Positions 25,569 through 33,876 of a stretch of DNA of 64,000 nt are shown here, in pieces. Each line of letters begins with the position of its first letter. Position 1 is the stretch's first letter. This DNA is from Pseudarthrobacter phenanthrenivorans Sphe3. GTDB taxonomy: Bacteria; Actinomycetota; Actinomycetes; Actinomycetales; Micrococcaceae. Both the position numbers and the translations under genes were made by a program. The stretch lies in contig NC_015145.1 in NCBI RefSeq assembly GCF_000189535.1, forward strand, positions 1,612,001-1,676,000, read 5' to 3'. The notes under the pieces are model-generated. The model did no database searches, was not told where the DNA came from, and saw only the letters and a list, made by a program, of their open reading frames with translations.

Positions 25569-26426
25569 GTGTTCTATTGGGTCATGAAGCGGATTTTCCT
25601 CGGTCCTGTGCTGAAGCTTCTTTTCCGTCCCTGGGTCAAGGGCCTGGACAACATCCCGGCCGAGGGACCGGCAATTATCGCCTCCAACCACCTCTCGTTC
25701 TCCGACTCGATCTTCATGCCGCTGATGGTCCACCGGCCTGTTGTTTTCCTGGCCAAGTCCGAATACTTCACCGGCACCGGCATCAAGGGAAGGCTGACGG
25801 CCCTGTTCTTCCGGCTGACCAACCAGTTGCCGATGGACAGGTCCGGGGGAGCTGCCTCGGCTGCCTCACTGAACGCAGGCATGGAGGTCCTTAACCACGG
25901 CGGCCTGCTGGGCATCTACCCTGAAGGCACCCGGAGTCCCGACTCGAGGCTCTACCGCGGGAAGGTGGGCGTCGCCCGGCTCGCCCTGCAAGCCGGTGTC
26001 CCCGTGATCCCGGTGGCCATGATCGGTACGGACAAGGTGCAGCCCATCGGCAAGCGCCTGCCAAACATCCGCAGGATCGGCATGATCTTTGGTGAGCCCC
26101 TGGACTTCAGCAGGTACAAGGACCAGGCAGAGGACCGCGATGTCCAAAGGAAAGTCACGGACCAGATCATGTTTGAACTGATGCGCCTGTCCGGGCAGGA
26201 ATACGTGGACGAGTACGCGGCCGTTGTGAAGCTGCGGATGGCGGGAAAGCCGGTCGAACCGGCGGCTGCCGCGGAGCCGCTGGCGTCCTCCGCGCCCCAA
26301 GCCGACGCGGAGGAGGCGGGTTCCGGTCCCGGAAGGGCGGGGAAGAAGGCTTCCGGCGGGCCGGACGGCCGGGCGGAACCTTCACGCCACGATGACCACG
26401 ACGGTGGTGCTGCCGCCGCCGGCTGA
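25569..26426 (+). CDS. 1-acyl-sn-glycerol-3-phosphate acyltransferase (PlsC family), second copy
   Basis: 285 aa from GTG 25569, with GGAGAGG upstream; ATG 25584 is an alternative. The HX4D motif is in SNHLSFSDS, FLAKSEYF is the following block, and the acyl-acceptor motif is YPEGTRSPDSRL. After about residue 220 comes a 60-residue Ala/Glu/Gly tail that is probably disordered. It differs from the cmk-linked paralogue at 8769, which has no such tail. A TAGAGT hexamer about 75 nt upstream may be its -10 element. The acceptor lipid is inferred. Confidence 0.88.
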   Translation: MFYWVMKRIFLGPVLKLLFRPWVKGLDNIPAEGPAIIASNHLSFSDSIFMPLMVHRPVVFLAKSEYFTGTGIKGRLTALFFRLTNQLPMDRSGGAASAASLNAGMEVLNHGGLLGIYPEGTRSPDSRLYRGKVGVARLALQAGVPVIPVAMIGTDKVQPIGKRLPNIRRIGMIFGEPLDFSRYKDQAEDRDVQRKVTDQIMFELMRLSGQEYVDEYAAVVKLRMAGKPVEPAAAAEPLASSAPQADAEEAGSGPGRAGKKASGGPDGRAEPSRHDDHDGGAAAAG

Positions 26427-26498
26427 GCGGTTGTGACGCTGCGCGCAGGGTGCGTGACGGGGCGGTGTCCCGGGGGCCTGCGCTGCCGTTAGTCTTAG

Positions 26499-27893
26499 AT
26501 GGTGACTGAGCTATCTGCAAAACCCGCCTTTTCCCTGTCCGGCACTGCCCAGAGCGGAGCAGCCGACTATCCAGGACTTGATAACTGGCGGGACCTTCCC
26601 ATTTCCCAGCAGCCCAGCTGGCAGGACAGGGATGTGTTCGAGGCTTCCGTAAAGGAACTCTCCGTCCTTCCTCCGCTGGTGTTTGCCGGTGAGGTGGACG
26701 TCCTCCGCGAGCGGCTTGCCGCCGCTGCCCAGGGAAAGGCGTTCCTGCTGCAGGGCGGTGACTGTGCTGAAACCTTCGAGGCCGCAACCGCCGACAAGAT
26801 CAGCGCACGCGTGAAGACCATTCTCCAGATGGCAGTGGTGCTCACGTATGGCGCGGCCATGCCCGTCATCAAGATGGGCCGCATGGCGGGCCAGTTTGCC
26901 AAGCCCCGCTCCTCCAACGATGAAACCCGTAACGGTGTCACGCTGCCGGCCTACCGGGGCGACATCGTCAACGGCTACGACTTCACGCCGGAGTCCCGCG
27001 GCCACGACGCCTCCCGTATGCTCCGCGCCTACCACACCTCCGCTTCGACGCTGAACCTGATCCGCGCCTTCACCCAGGGCGGATTCGCCGACCTCCGCTC
27101 GGTGCACCAGTGGAACAAGGGCTTCACTGAAAACCCGGCCCACGCGCGCTACGAGTCGCTGGCCCGCGACATCGACCGGGCCATCAAGTTCATGGCCTCC
27201 TGTGGTGCGGACTTCGAGGCCTTGAAGCGTGTTGAATTCTTCGCCAGCCACGAGGCCCTGCTGCTCGACTACGAGCGGGCCCTGACCCGGATCGACTCCC
27301 GCACCGGATTCCCTTACGACACCTCCGCGCACTTCCTCTGGATCGGGGAGCGGACGCGCGAACTGGACCACGCCCACGTCGACTTCCTGTCCCGGGTGCG
27401 GAACCCCATCGGCGTCAAGCTCGGGCCATCCACCACAGGCGACGACGCCCTCCGCCTCATTGACAAGCTGGATCCGGAACGCGAGCCGGGCCGGCTCACC
27501 TTCATCACCCGCATGGGTGCCGGCAACATCAGGGAGAAACTGCCCGCCGTCGTCGAAAAAGTTACCGCGTCAGGTGCACAGGTGCTCTGGGTCACCGACC
27601 CCATGCACGGAAACACCGTGACCTCCCCGAACGGGTACAAGACACGCAATTTCGACGACGTCATTGACGAAGTGCGCGGCTTCTTCGAAGTCCACCACGC
27701 CCTGGGCACCGTACCCGGCGGCCTGCACGTTGAAATGACCGGCGACGACGTTGCGGAATGCCTCGGCGGCGCTGATCCGATCGACCAGGATGCCTTCCTG
27801 GACCGTTACGAGTCGGTCTGCGACCCGCGGCTGAACCACATGCAGTCCCTGGAGATGGCCTTCCTGGTGGCCGGCGCCCTCGCCCGGCACTGA
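26499..27893 (+). CDS. aroG: 3-deoxy-7-phosphoheptulonate (DAHP) synthase, class II
   Basis: First enzyme of the shikimate pathway; it joins phosphoenolpyruvate and erythrose 4-phosphate. 464 aa, the plant-like class II length. Motifs include LLQGGDCAETF near residue 90, KMGRMAGQFAKPRS, LRAYHTSASTLNLIRAF, the metal-site stretch TDPMHGNT, and HVEMTGDDVAECLGG near the end. ATG 26499 is used; GTG follows at once, and no ribosome site is visible. In mycobacteria this enzyme is regulated through a complex with chorismate mutase. The neighbouring convergent Ser/Thr kinase gene repeats the aroG-pknL order of M. tuberculosis (Rv2178c-Rv2176). Confidence 0.94.
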   Translation: MVTELSAKPAFSLSGTAQSGAADYPGLDNWRDLPISQQPSWQDRDVFEASVKELSVLPPLVFAGEVDVLRERLAAAAQGKAFLLQGGDCAETFEAATADKISARVKTILQMAVVLTYGAAMPVIKMGRMAGQFAKPRSSNDETRNGVTLPAYRGDIVNGYDFTPESRGHDASRMLRAYHTSASTLNLIRAFTQGGFADLRSVHQWNKGFTENPAHARYESLARDIDRAIKFMASCGADFEALKRVEFFASHEALLLDYERALTRIDSRTGFPYDTSAHFLWIGERTRELDHAHVDFLSRVRNPIGVKLGPSTTGDDALRLIDKLDPEREPGRLTFITRMGAGNIREKLPAVVEKVTASGAQVLWVTDPMHGNTVTSPNGYKTRNFDDVIDEVRGFFEVHHALGTVPGGLHVEMTGDDVAECLGGADPIDQDAFLDRYESVCDPRLNHMQSLEMAFLVAGALARH

Positions 27894-27914
27894 CACCTGC
27901 CTGATCCGCGCAAA

Positions 27915-27942
27915 TGGTGTGGGCGGCCCGCCGCCTACACCA
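27915..27942. terminator. Hairpin between convergent aroG and pknL
   Basis: A 12-bp stem (27915-27926 with 27931-27942) has one G-T pair and loop CCCG, and overlaps the last codons of the kinase gene. It lacks a T tract. Confidence 0.65.
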
Positions 27943-30031
27943 CGGTCAGGGTTATGACCGACCCCTCCGGCACCTCTGTGTCCACCGGGTCCTGGTCGCG
28001 CACGGTCCCGAAGAAGCCGCCCAGGATGTTGTTGACCCGGACCTGGAAACCCAGCGCCTCCAGGGCCTTCCGCGCGTCGCCTGCCTGCTTGCCGATGAAG
28101 CTGGGGACTTCCACCATCCGCGGTCCTTTGGAGATGGTAAGCGTGACCGTGCCGCCGCGCGTCAACGTACCGGTGGCCGGGGCCTGGCTGGCCACGGCTC
28201 CTTCCGGAATGTCCCTGCTGAAGACTTCCTCGCGGGAAACTTCCGCCTGGAGTCCGGCCGCCTCGATGGCATCCACGGCATCGTTTTCGTCCTGTCCCAC
28301 TACCGAGGGAACGGGAATGGGCTCGGGGCCTTTGGAGACCACCAGGGCGACGGGTGTGCCATGCCGCACGGCCGTTCCGGCCGCCGGGTCCTGCTGCAGC
28401 ACAATACCTGCCGGAACTTCCTCATTGAACTGCTCGGTGACGGTACCCAGTGCCATGTCGGCTGCGTTCAGTCCGTTCTTCGCTTCCTCCAGCGTGCCGC
28501 CGGCCAGGTCCGGCAACGGGAAGAGCTGGGGGCCTTTGGAGACGAAAAGCGAGACTGGCTGGAACTTGCGGATTTCCCTGCCCGCTTCCGGCTCGCTGCC
28601 AACCACCAGGCCCGAGGGAACATTGTCGTCAAAGACATCGCTGGTAGTGGACCGGAAACCGGCGTCGGCCAGGATCTGTTGGGCTTGGGCAACTGTCTTG
28701 TTTGCCACGGAGGGAATTGTGGCCGCGGCGCCGGGACCCATTCCAAAGAACCAGCCTGCACCCGTTGCCAGCAGGGCGGCAACGATGAGGACCACGATCC
28801 ACAGAACCCCACGGCGGCGGGGACTGCCCTCGCGCAAGGTCCGGGCCGGAGTGGCGGCAGCTCGTGCACGGGCCCTTTCGTCTTCCCTGTCCGCTTTGCG
28901 CTGGGCACGCTTGCCTGGCCTGACGGGAGGCGGGGGAGCCCAGACTTCTCCTGTATCGCCGTCACCGGGGGGAGTGAGGGTGCGACGGGGTGCGGCGGGT
29001 TGGCCCTGGCCGGCGGCGGCGGGCGTCTGGCCGTGCGACGGCTGGTAGGGCGGGGCGGGCGGCCTGCCAAACGGCATCACCGTTGTTGGGTGGCTGGTCC
29101 GGCCAATTACTTCGGTCCGGTGCTGGGAAGGGGGACCGGCGGCCGCGGACCCGTCGGCTGCTGCCGGCGGATGGAGGTCAAGTTCGGCGTCGGTAAGGTT
29201 GGTCCGGATATGACGGAGTTCCTGGAGCAGCGCGTTGCCGTCCACTGGCCGCTTCTCAGGATCGTTCGCGGTGCACCACTGGACGAGCTCATCCACTTCG
29301 GCGGCCAGGCCGGGAACCAGTGCTGATGGCGGCCCCACAGTGCTGTTGACGTGCTGATAAGCCACTTGGATGGGAACTTCCCCGCTGAACGGCTGCTGTC
29401 CCGTCAGCATCTCGAACAGCATGATGCCCACGGAATAGATGTCGCTGCGCGCGTCGGCCGGTTTCCCCAGGACGAGCTCCGGTGAAAGGTAGGCGACAGT
29501 GCCTATCAGGGCCCCGGTGCTGGTAGAAGTCGTGACCGCACGTGCCAGCCCGAAGTCTCCGATCTTGATCCGGCCGTCGTCGGAGATCAGGACGTTTTCG
29601 GGCTTCACGTCCCGGTGGATGAAGCCCGCCGCGTGTGCTGCACCCAGACCTTCAATAACGGGGTCGACCAGTGCCAGGGCCAGGCGTGGAGGCAGGGCAC
29701 CCTTCTCGTTAATGAGGTCACGCAGGGTGTGCCCTTTGATGTACTCCATCACCAGGTACGCGGTGCGGCCGTCGTTGCCCTGGTCCAACACCCCCACCAC
29801 ATGGGGGTGGGACAACCTTGCGGCCGCCTTCGCCTCCCGGCCCAGCCTGTCCAGGAAGTTCTCGTCCGCCGAGAGGTGCGGATGCAGCACCTTCAGGGCC
29901 ACGTCCCGCTCCAGCCGCTGGTCGGTGGCCAGGTAGACGGTGGACATTCCGCCCCGCGCAAGCTTTGACCTGACGGCATACCGGTGGTCAACCAGCGTTC
30001 CTACCAGAGGGTCTGACACGTGTTCCTGCAC
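27935..30031 (-). CDS. pknL: Ser/Thr protein kinase with four PASTA domains
   Basis: Transmembrane eukaryotic-type kinase that senses muropeptide-like ligands and phosphorylates cell-wall and metabolic targets. 698 aa from GTG 30031. The kinase domain (about 15-275) has LARGGMSTVYLA, catalytic HRDVKPENVL and DFGLARA. A Pro/Ala-rich linker follows, then one membrane helix (about 415-438) and four extracellular PASTA repeats, each ending near VSKGP or TVV. By position it matches PknL of M. tuberculosis, which lacks PASTA domains, so the extracellular part is notable. TAGGAT lies 6 nt before GTG, predicting a leaderless mRNA. A separate PknB near oriC is expected. Confidence 0.92.
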   Translation of the reverse strand: MQEHVSDPLVGTLVDHRYAVRSKLARGGMSTVYLATDQRLERDVALKVLHPHLSADENFLDRLGREAKAAARLSHPHVVGVLDQGNDGRTAYLVMEYIKGHTLRDLINEKGALPPRLALALVDPVIEGLGAAHAAGFIHRDVKPENVLISDDGRIKIGDFGLARAVTTSTSTGALIGTVAYLSPELVLGKPADARSDIYSVGIMLFEMLTGQQPFSGEVPIQVAYQHVNSTVGPPSALVPGLAAEVDELVQWCTANDPEKRPVDGNALLQELRHIRTNLTDAELDLHPPAAADGSAAAGPPSQHRTEVIGRTSHPTTVMPFGRPPAPPYQPSHGQTPAAAGQGQPAAPRRTLTPPGDGDTGEVWAPPPPVRPGKRAQRKADREDERARARAAATPARTLREGSPRRRGVLWIVVLIVAALLATGAGWFFGMGPGAAATIPSVANKTVAQAQQILADAGFRSTTSDVFDDNVPSGLVVGSEPEAGREIRKFQPVSLFVSKGPQLFPLPDLAGGTLEEAKNGLNAADMALGTVTEQFNEEVPAGIVLQQDPAAGTAVRHGTPVALVVSKGPEPIPVPSVVGQDENDAVDAIEAAGLQAEVSREEVFSRDIPEGAVASQAPATGTLTRGGTVTLTISKGPRMVEVPSFIGKQAGDARKALEALGFQVRVNNILGGFFGTVRDQDPVDTEVPEGSVITLTVV

Positions 30032-30037
30032 CCTACG

Positions 30038-30043
30038 ATCCTA
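30038..30043 (-). promoter_or_regulatory. -10 element of leaderless pknL promoter
   Basis: TAGGAT on the minus strand, then 6 nt to GTG 30031, the spacing expected when transcription starts at the start codon. No convincing -35 or ribosome site. Confidence 0.6.
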
Positions 30044-30057
30044 ATGCCGCAACGAAA

Positions 30058-30087
30058 CGGGCCCGAACCGATACCGGTCCGGACCCG
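30058..30087 (-). terminator. Terminator after the LysM-transglycosylase gene
   Basis: A 13-bp stem with two G-T pairs (30058-30070 with 30075-30087) and a 4-nt loop is followed on the minus strand by TTTC. It separates the LysM gene from pknL, which has its own promoter. Confidence 0.65.
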
Positions 30088-30132
30088 TGCCGTGTTTTCC
30101 TGGCGGCCCTGTGCCTGCGCGGCGGGGACAGC

Positions 30133-31530
30133 TCAGCCGAAGTTCTTCTGGTGCGCCTTGATAGCGGCCACATACGCCTTGGTGTCGTCGTACATGCCGT
30201 ACTTGCTGACGGAATACTGGCCCTGGTAGTAGCCTGCGATGGCCGTGTCCCGATCCTTGCTTGTGGCCAGGAGCTGGCGGATGATCGCCACGCCGGCCGT
30301 CGCATTGTCGTAAGGGTCCAGGAGGTTCAGCTTGCGGCCCACCAGGTCCGACGCCCACTGGCCGGAGCTCGGAATGACCTGCATGGTGCCAATGGCATTG
30401 GCAGGAGAGACGGCACGCTGGTCAAAGCCGGATTCCTGATGCGCGAACGCGAGGGCGAGGGACGGTTCCACGCCCATCCTCCGAGCAGTGTCAGCAACGA
30501 TATTGCGCATTTCTGCCCGGGAGGGAACCGGCGAAGCGTTCAACAGCGCCTTGTTTTCATTCGCGGAACTGACCACTGCCGCAGGATAGCTGAAGCCGAG
30601 GAATGAACTGGGGACCAGCGGGGTCACCGATGCCGCGGGCTGCCCTGCAGCCGGCTGGGCAGGGGCGCCCGGGATGGCCAGCTTGTTGCCGGGGTAGATC
30701 ACGCTGGTCATGCTGAGCCGGTTGGCCGACAGCAACTCCGAGAGCTTGACCCCGTGCCGGGAGGCGATGGCCGAAAGAGTATCTCCGGCTTTGACGGTGT
30801 AGGAGCCTGAAGCGGGGGCGGCAGGGGCAGGAGCAGCAGGTACGGGGGCCGCCGGCGCGGAGGTTGAGGCCAGGCCGCCCGCCGGAGCGGCTGCAGGGGC
30901 TGCAGCTGCGTCCCCGGCGCCGACCTTGATTTTTTGCCCCGGATAGATAATGGAGCGCATGTTGAGGTTGTTCCAGCTAAAGACGTTTGCCAGGCTGACG
31001 TTGTGCCGTGCAGCAATGGCGCCCAGGGTGTCTCCTGGTTTGACGGTGTAGGTCGCACCGCCGGAAGGGGCCGGGGCCGCAGGCGCAGGAGCGGCCGACG
31101 GTGCTGCCGGGGCAGCCGCCGAACCGGAGAGCTTGATCTTCTGGCCGGGATAGATGATCGTGTTCGGCTGCAGGTTGTTCAGCTTCAGCACTTCGGCCGT
31201 GTTGAGCCCGAACTTCCCTGCGATTCCGCTGATGGTGTCGCCGCGCGCAATGGTGTATTCGGCCGGGGCCTGCGGCTGCGTGGGCTTGAAAGCCGCAGGG
31301 ATGGCAGTGGAAACCGAGGAGGCCGGGATGACCGCCGCCGTCGCCTGGGCAGCCTGCGCCTTCATCGCTGCGGCCAGGGTTCCGGGAATGGCGCGCTGGG
31401 GCTGCTCGGCGGCAGCCGGCTGGGCCAACGCCAAGGATGACAAAACGACCGCTGGCAGGGCCGCCGTGGTGGCGGCCAGCATGGGCAGGCTCGGCTTGGG
31501 GGGCTGCTTGTGCGAGCGGGACATCGTCAT
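30133..31530 (-). CDS. Secreted LysM / lytic transglycosylase (SLT) protein
   Basis: Exported peptidoglycan hydrolase that cuts glycan strands. 465 aa from ATG 31530, with AGAGGA upstream. A hydrophobic signal segment (about residues 13-40) is followed by three LysM repeats of about 44 residues (each YT-GDT-IA--IIYPG-K), joined by Ala/Pro linkers, and a C-terminal SLT domain with the catalytic Glu in AHQESGFDQRAVS and GTMQVIPSSGQWA. It lies between pknL and the Rv2175c-like gene. In mycobacteria a different gene fills this gap. The upstream region has a triple 9-bp repeat that may bind MtrA. Confidence 0.92.
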   Translation of the reverse strand: MTMSRSHKQPPKPSLPMLAATTAALPAVVLSSLALAQPAAAEQPQRAIPGTLAAAMKAQAAQATAAVIPASSVSTAIPAAFKPTQPQAPAEYTIARGDTISGIAGKFGLNTAEVLKLNNLQPNTIIYPGQKIKLSGSAAAPAAPSAAPAPAAPAPSGGATYTVKPGDTLGAIAARHNVSLANVFSWNNLNMRSIIYPGQKIKVGAGDAAAAPAAAPAGGLASTSAPAAPVPAAPAPAAPASGSYTVKAGDTLSAIASRHGVKLSELLSANRLSMTSVIYPGNKLAIPGAPAQPAAGQPAASVTPLVPSSFLGFSYPAAVVSSANENKALLNASPVPSRAEMRNIVADTARRMGVEPSLALAFAHQESGFDQRAVSPANAIGTMQVIPSSGQWASDLVGRKLNLLDPYDNATAGVAIIRQLLATSKDRDTAIAGYYQGQYSVSKYGMYDDTKAYVAAIKAHQKNFG

Positions 31531-31591
31531 GGAAAGAATCCTCTTCTCAACTGCTGGTGCGGACGGGGATGCCGCTCTCATTTCCTGATAC

Positions 31592-31618
31592 TACTGTGAC
31601 TGCTGTTAATGCTGTTAC
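31592..31618 (-). promoter_or_regulatory. Triple 9-bp direct repeat, MtrA-box candidate
   Basis: Read on the minus strand the units are GTAACAGCA, TTAACAGCA and GTCACAGTA, joined head to tail about 60-90 nt before the LysM gene. They match the 9-mer direct repeats reported for the response regulator MtrA (GTCACAgcg type), which controls cell-wall hydrolase genes in actinobacteria. TTGACC lies just upstream and could be a -35 element. Confidence 0.6.
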
Positions 31619-31774
31619 AAATGTGGTCAATGAGAATCTCTCACGGATTGCGGAATAGCACAAGAATTCAGTGAATGGCAGCAAGAAAGAATTCCGGGAG
31701 TGTCTGCAGGTCAGCGGCCTCCTTTCGAGTGCACCGACTAGGCGGCAGGGTGTACAGCGTGGCAACCTTGATCC

Positions 31775-32128
31775 GTGAGTAATGTAGAAAACCTTGTGGG
31801 TGAGTGGTTGCCGCTGCCCGACGTCGCCCGTTTATTGGATGTTTCCATCACCAAGGTGCATAGCCTGCTCGATGAGCGCGCCCTGGCAGCACTAAGGGTG
31901 GGCGAACGGAAAATCCGGTCGGTGCCGGCAGAATTCCTTCAGGACGGCCAGGTAGTGGACAGCCTGAAAGGGACCATTGTTGTCCTGTCGGATGCGGGCT
32001 ATTCCGATGAGGACCTGATCGTCTGGCTCTTCACCCCGGACGAGTCGCTCCGGGGCCGCCCTATCGACGCGCTGCGTGAGGGCCGCAAGACAGAAATCCG
32101 GCGCCGGGCCCAAACGCTGGCCTGGTAA
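31775..32128 (+). CDS. Helix-turn-helix protein, Rv2175c type
   Basis: 117-aa winged helix-turn-helix DNA-binding protein from GTG 31775. It has WLPLPDVARLLDVSITKVHSLL as the recognition region and KIRSVPAEFL as the wing; the C-terminal half holds the Rv2175c-type block GYSDEDLIVWLF. In M. tuberculosis Rv2175c is a substrate of the adjacent PknL kinase, which phosphorylates its N terminus and weakens DNA binding. Here the N terminus has one Ser (SNVENLV) but no Thr. It is divergent from the LysM gene and ends at a terminator that overlaps the convergent prenyl synthase gene. Confidence 0.88.
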   Translation: MSNVENLVGEWLPLPDVARLLDVSITKVHSLLDERALAALRVGERKIRSVPAEFLQDGQVVDSLKGTIVVLSDAGYSDEDLIVWLFTPDESLRGRPIDALREGRKTEIRRRAQTLAW

Positions 32129-32183
32129 TTCCGGGCATCCTGCAAACGACCGCTTCGCTTTTAACCGCGCGAGAGCAATTTAT

Positions 32184-32240
32184 CCGCCCTTAAGAGGCCC
32201 GGCTGACAGTAGCTTCAGCCAGCCTCCTAAGGGCGGTTTT
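32184..32240 (+). terminator. Terminator after the Rv2175c-like gene
   Basis: A long hairpin: outer stem 32184-32197 with 32223-32236 (one mismatch), inner stem GGCTGA/TCAGCC, then TTTT. It overlaps the 3' end of the convergent polyprenyl synthase gene. Confidence 0.8.
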
Positions 32241-33284
32241 AGGCAGTTCGTCCAAAGGGAGCGCCTCAAGCGCAACAAAAGCCGCGGCACCGAATTCATT
32301 GATCAGTACCTCGGTGGCGGCCAGCGCTCCGGATTCCTCAATAATCCGCCGGAGTTCATGGATGTCCTCCGCGGACAGGTCCGGGCTGCCCAACCGTGCG
32401 TCAATAAAAGCCGACTCCGCCGGCGAGGCCTGGTCCAGCGCCAGGGCCACAAGGACGGTACGTTTCCCCTCCCGCAGATCATCTCCGGCGGGTTTGCCGG
32501 TGGTGAGCGGGTCTCCGAAGACACCGAGCACATCATCGCGGAGCTGGAATGCCTCACCAAGGGGCAGTGCAAACGCAGAATACCCGCGGAGCAGCTCGTC
32601 CGATGCGCCGGCAAGCGCACCGCCCAACGCCAGCGGATGCTCGGTGGAGTACTTGGCGGACTTGAAACGGATGATGGACTGCGCCCTGCTGACGGCGCCT
32701 GCCCTGTCCCGGACCGGCCCGGCAACTTCTTCCAGGATGTCCAGGTACTGGCCCGCCATTACTTCGGCCCGCATGAGGTTGAAGATCAACCGCGCCCTGC
32801 TGCCCGCCGCCGCCCGCTCACCGATGTCCGTGAAGGCTTCCTCGCTAAAGGAGAGGCAAAGATCGCCGGTAAGGATGGCGGCCGCCTGGCCGAACCGTTC
32901 ACTGTCCAGTGCCCACCCCCGTGAGCCGTGCAGCTCGGTAAAGCGGCGGTGCACGCTCGGCCCGCCACGCCTGGTATCGGAACGGTCGATGATGTCGTCA
33001 TGGATCAGTGCGGCCGCCTGGAACAGCTCCAGGGCGGCGCCGGCCGCGACAATTTGTTGAGCGGCAGGCTCACCGCCGGCACCCCGCCAGCCCCAGTAGC
33101 ACATGAGGGCGCGCAGCCGCTTGCCGCCGGTCACAAGGTTGGAAATGGATCCCATCAGCGGTTCGATGTCCGGAGAAATGGCGGACATGACCGACTGCCG
33201 GGCCGTGAGGAAGCCGGTGAGCTCGCCTGCTACGGCTGCAACGAAGTCCGCCTGCTCATTCCTTAGCTGTTCGGCCCCCGTCAC
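32190..33284 (-). CDS. Polyprenyl diphosphate synthase
   Basis: Trans-prenyltransferase that condenses isopentenyl diphosphate with an allylic diphosphate; products may serve menaquinone or other isoprenoids. 364 aa from GTG 33284. The first aspartate-rich motif is HDDIIDRSDTRRG, GGKRLRALM precedes it, and the second motif is LRDDVLGVFGDP with KPAGDDLREGKRT. The N terminus overlaps the lipoprotein stop by 4 nt. It corresponds by position to the IdsA-like Rv2173 in the mycobacterial AroG-PknL-Rv2175c cluster. Chain length is not readable with confidence. Confidence 0.9.
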   Translation of the reverse strand: MTGAEQLRNEQADFVAAVAGELTGFLTARQSVMSAISPDIEPLMGSISNLVTGGKRLRALMCYWGWRGAGGEPAAQQIVAAGAALELFQAAALIHDDIIDRSDTRRGGPSVHRRFTELHGSRGWALDSERFGQAAAILTGDLCLSFSEEAFTDIGERAAAGSRARLIFNLMRAEVMAGQYLDILEEVAGPVRDRAGAVSRAQSIIRFKSAKYSTEHPLALGGALAGASDELLRGYSAFALPLGEAFQLRDDVLGVFGDPLTTGKPAGDDLREGKRTVLVALALDQASPAESAFIDARLGSPDLSAEDIHELRRIIEESGALAATEVLINEFGAAAFVALEALPLDELPKTALRRLAEATVSRAS

Positions 33285-33802
33285 TTGGCTGACTCAGCTG
33301 CCACGTTGGCACCGATGGTGAAAGTGGCAACTCCGGCGGCTTCCACCACCGAGAGATTGACGGTCTCGTTGTCGCCCCGGACAAAATCCTTGGAAGCCAC
33401 TGAGCCCACGGACTCGCCGGGAACCGCCTTGAAGCCCTGGCCCTCCAGCGCTTTCGTGTAAAAGTCGATGACCGTTGCCGGCGGCGCAGTAATGGTGGCC
33501 ACCAGGGCGGCGGTGGCGGGAGAGGAAGCCTTGTCAAAACTGCTCGACACTACTGTTGCCCCGGGCATGAGTGGCAGGAGCTGCTGGGGGAAGCCCTCCA
33601 CCACCGCCCCCACGGTGGCGGACGTGTTGGGGGAAGCAGAGGGGCTTGGAGAGGCCGTCACGCGGGACCCGGCCGTTGCTGTGGCGGAGGCGGAGGGGTC
33701 CTGGGTTGCCGACGGGCTTGGACTGCAGGCAGCAAGGGCCACGGCTGCGCCGGCAATGAGGACTGCCAAACGTGCTGGCTTGAGGTTTCCAAAGACCGTC
33801 AC
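33281..33802 (-). CDS. Putative lipoprotein
   Basis: 173 aa with a lipoprotein signal peptide: hydrophobic stretch LAVLIAGAAVAL and lipobox LAAC, so Cys at about residue 26 is lipidated and the protein is held at the outer face of the membrane. A Ser/Thr/Pro/Ala-rich linker follows, then a compact C-terminal domain (about 65-170) without a recognised fold. It forms a two-gene unit with the prenyl synthase (4-nt overlap). The function is unknown. Confidence 0.8.
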   Translation of the reverse strand: MTVFGNLKPARLAVLIAGAAVALAACSPSPSATQDPSASATATAGSRVTASPSPSASPNTSATVGAVVEGFPQQLLPLMPGATVVSSSFDKASSPATAALVATITAPPATVIDFYTKALEGQGFKAVPGESVGSVASKDFVRGDNETVNLSVVEAAGVATFTIGANVAAESAK

Positions 33803-33863
33803 AGGGACTTTCCTCCTGGGTTGATGCCGGATTCAGCCTCCAGTTTAGTCAGTACAAAACGGA

Positions 33864-33869
33864 TAGGAT
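33864..33869 (+). promoter_or_regulatory. -10 element of leaderless dinB promoter
   Basis: TAGGAT followed by 7 nt to GTG 33877, again fitting a leaderless mRNA. No LexA box of the actinobacterial GAAC-N4-GTTC kind is seen nearby, so SOS control is not supported by this sequence. Confidence 0.55.
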
Positions 33870-33876
33870 TGCAGCC

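Noticed and set aside
33841..33876. LexA/SOS box before dinB
   Set aside because: No GAAC-N4-GTTC-type palindrome is present in the short upstream region.
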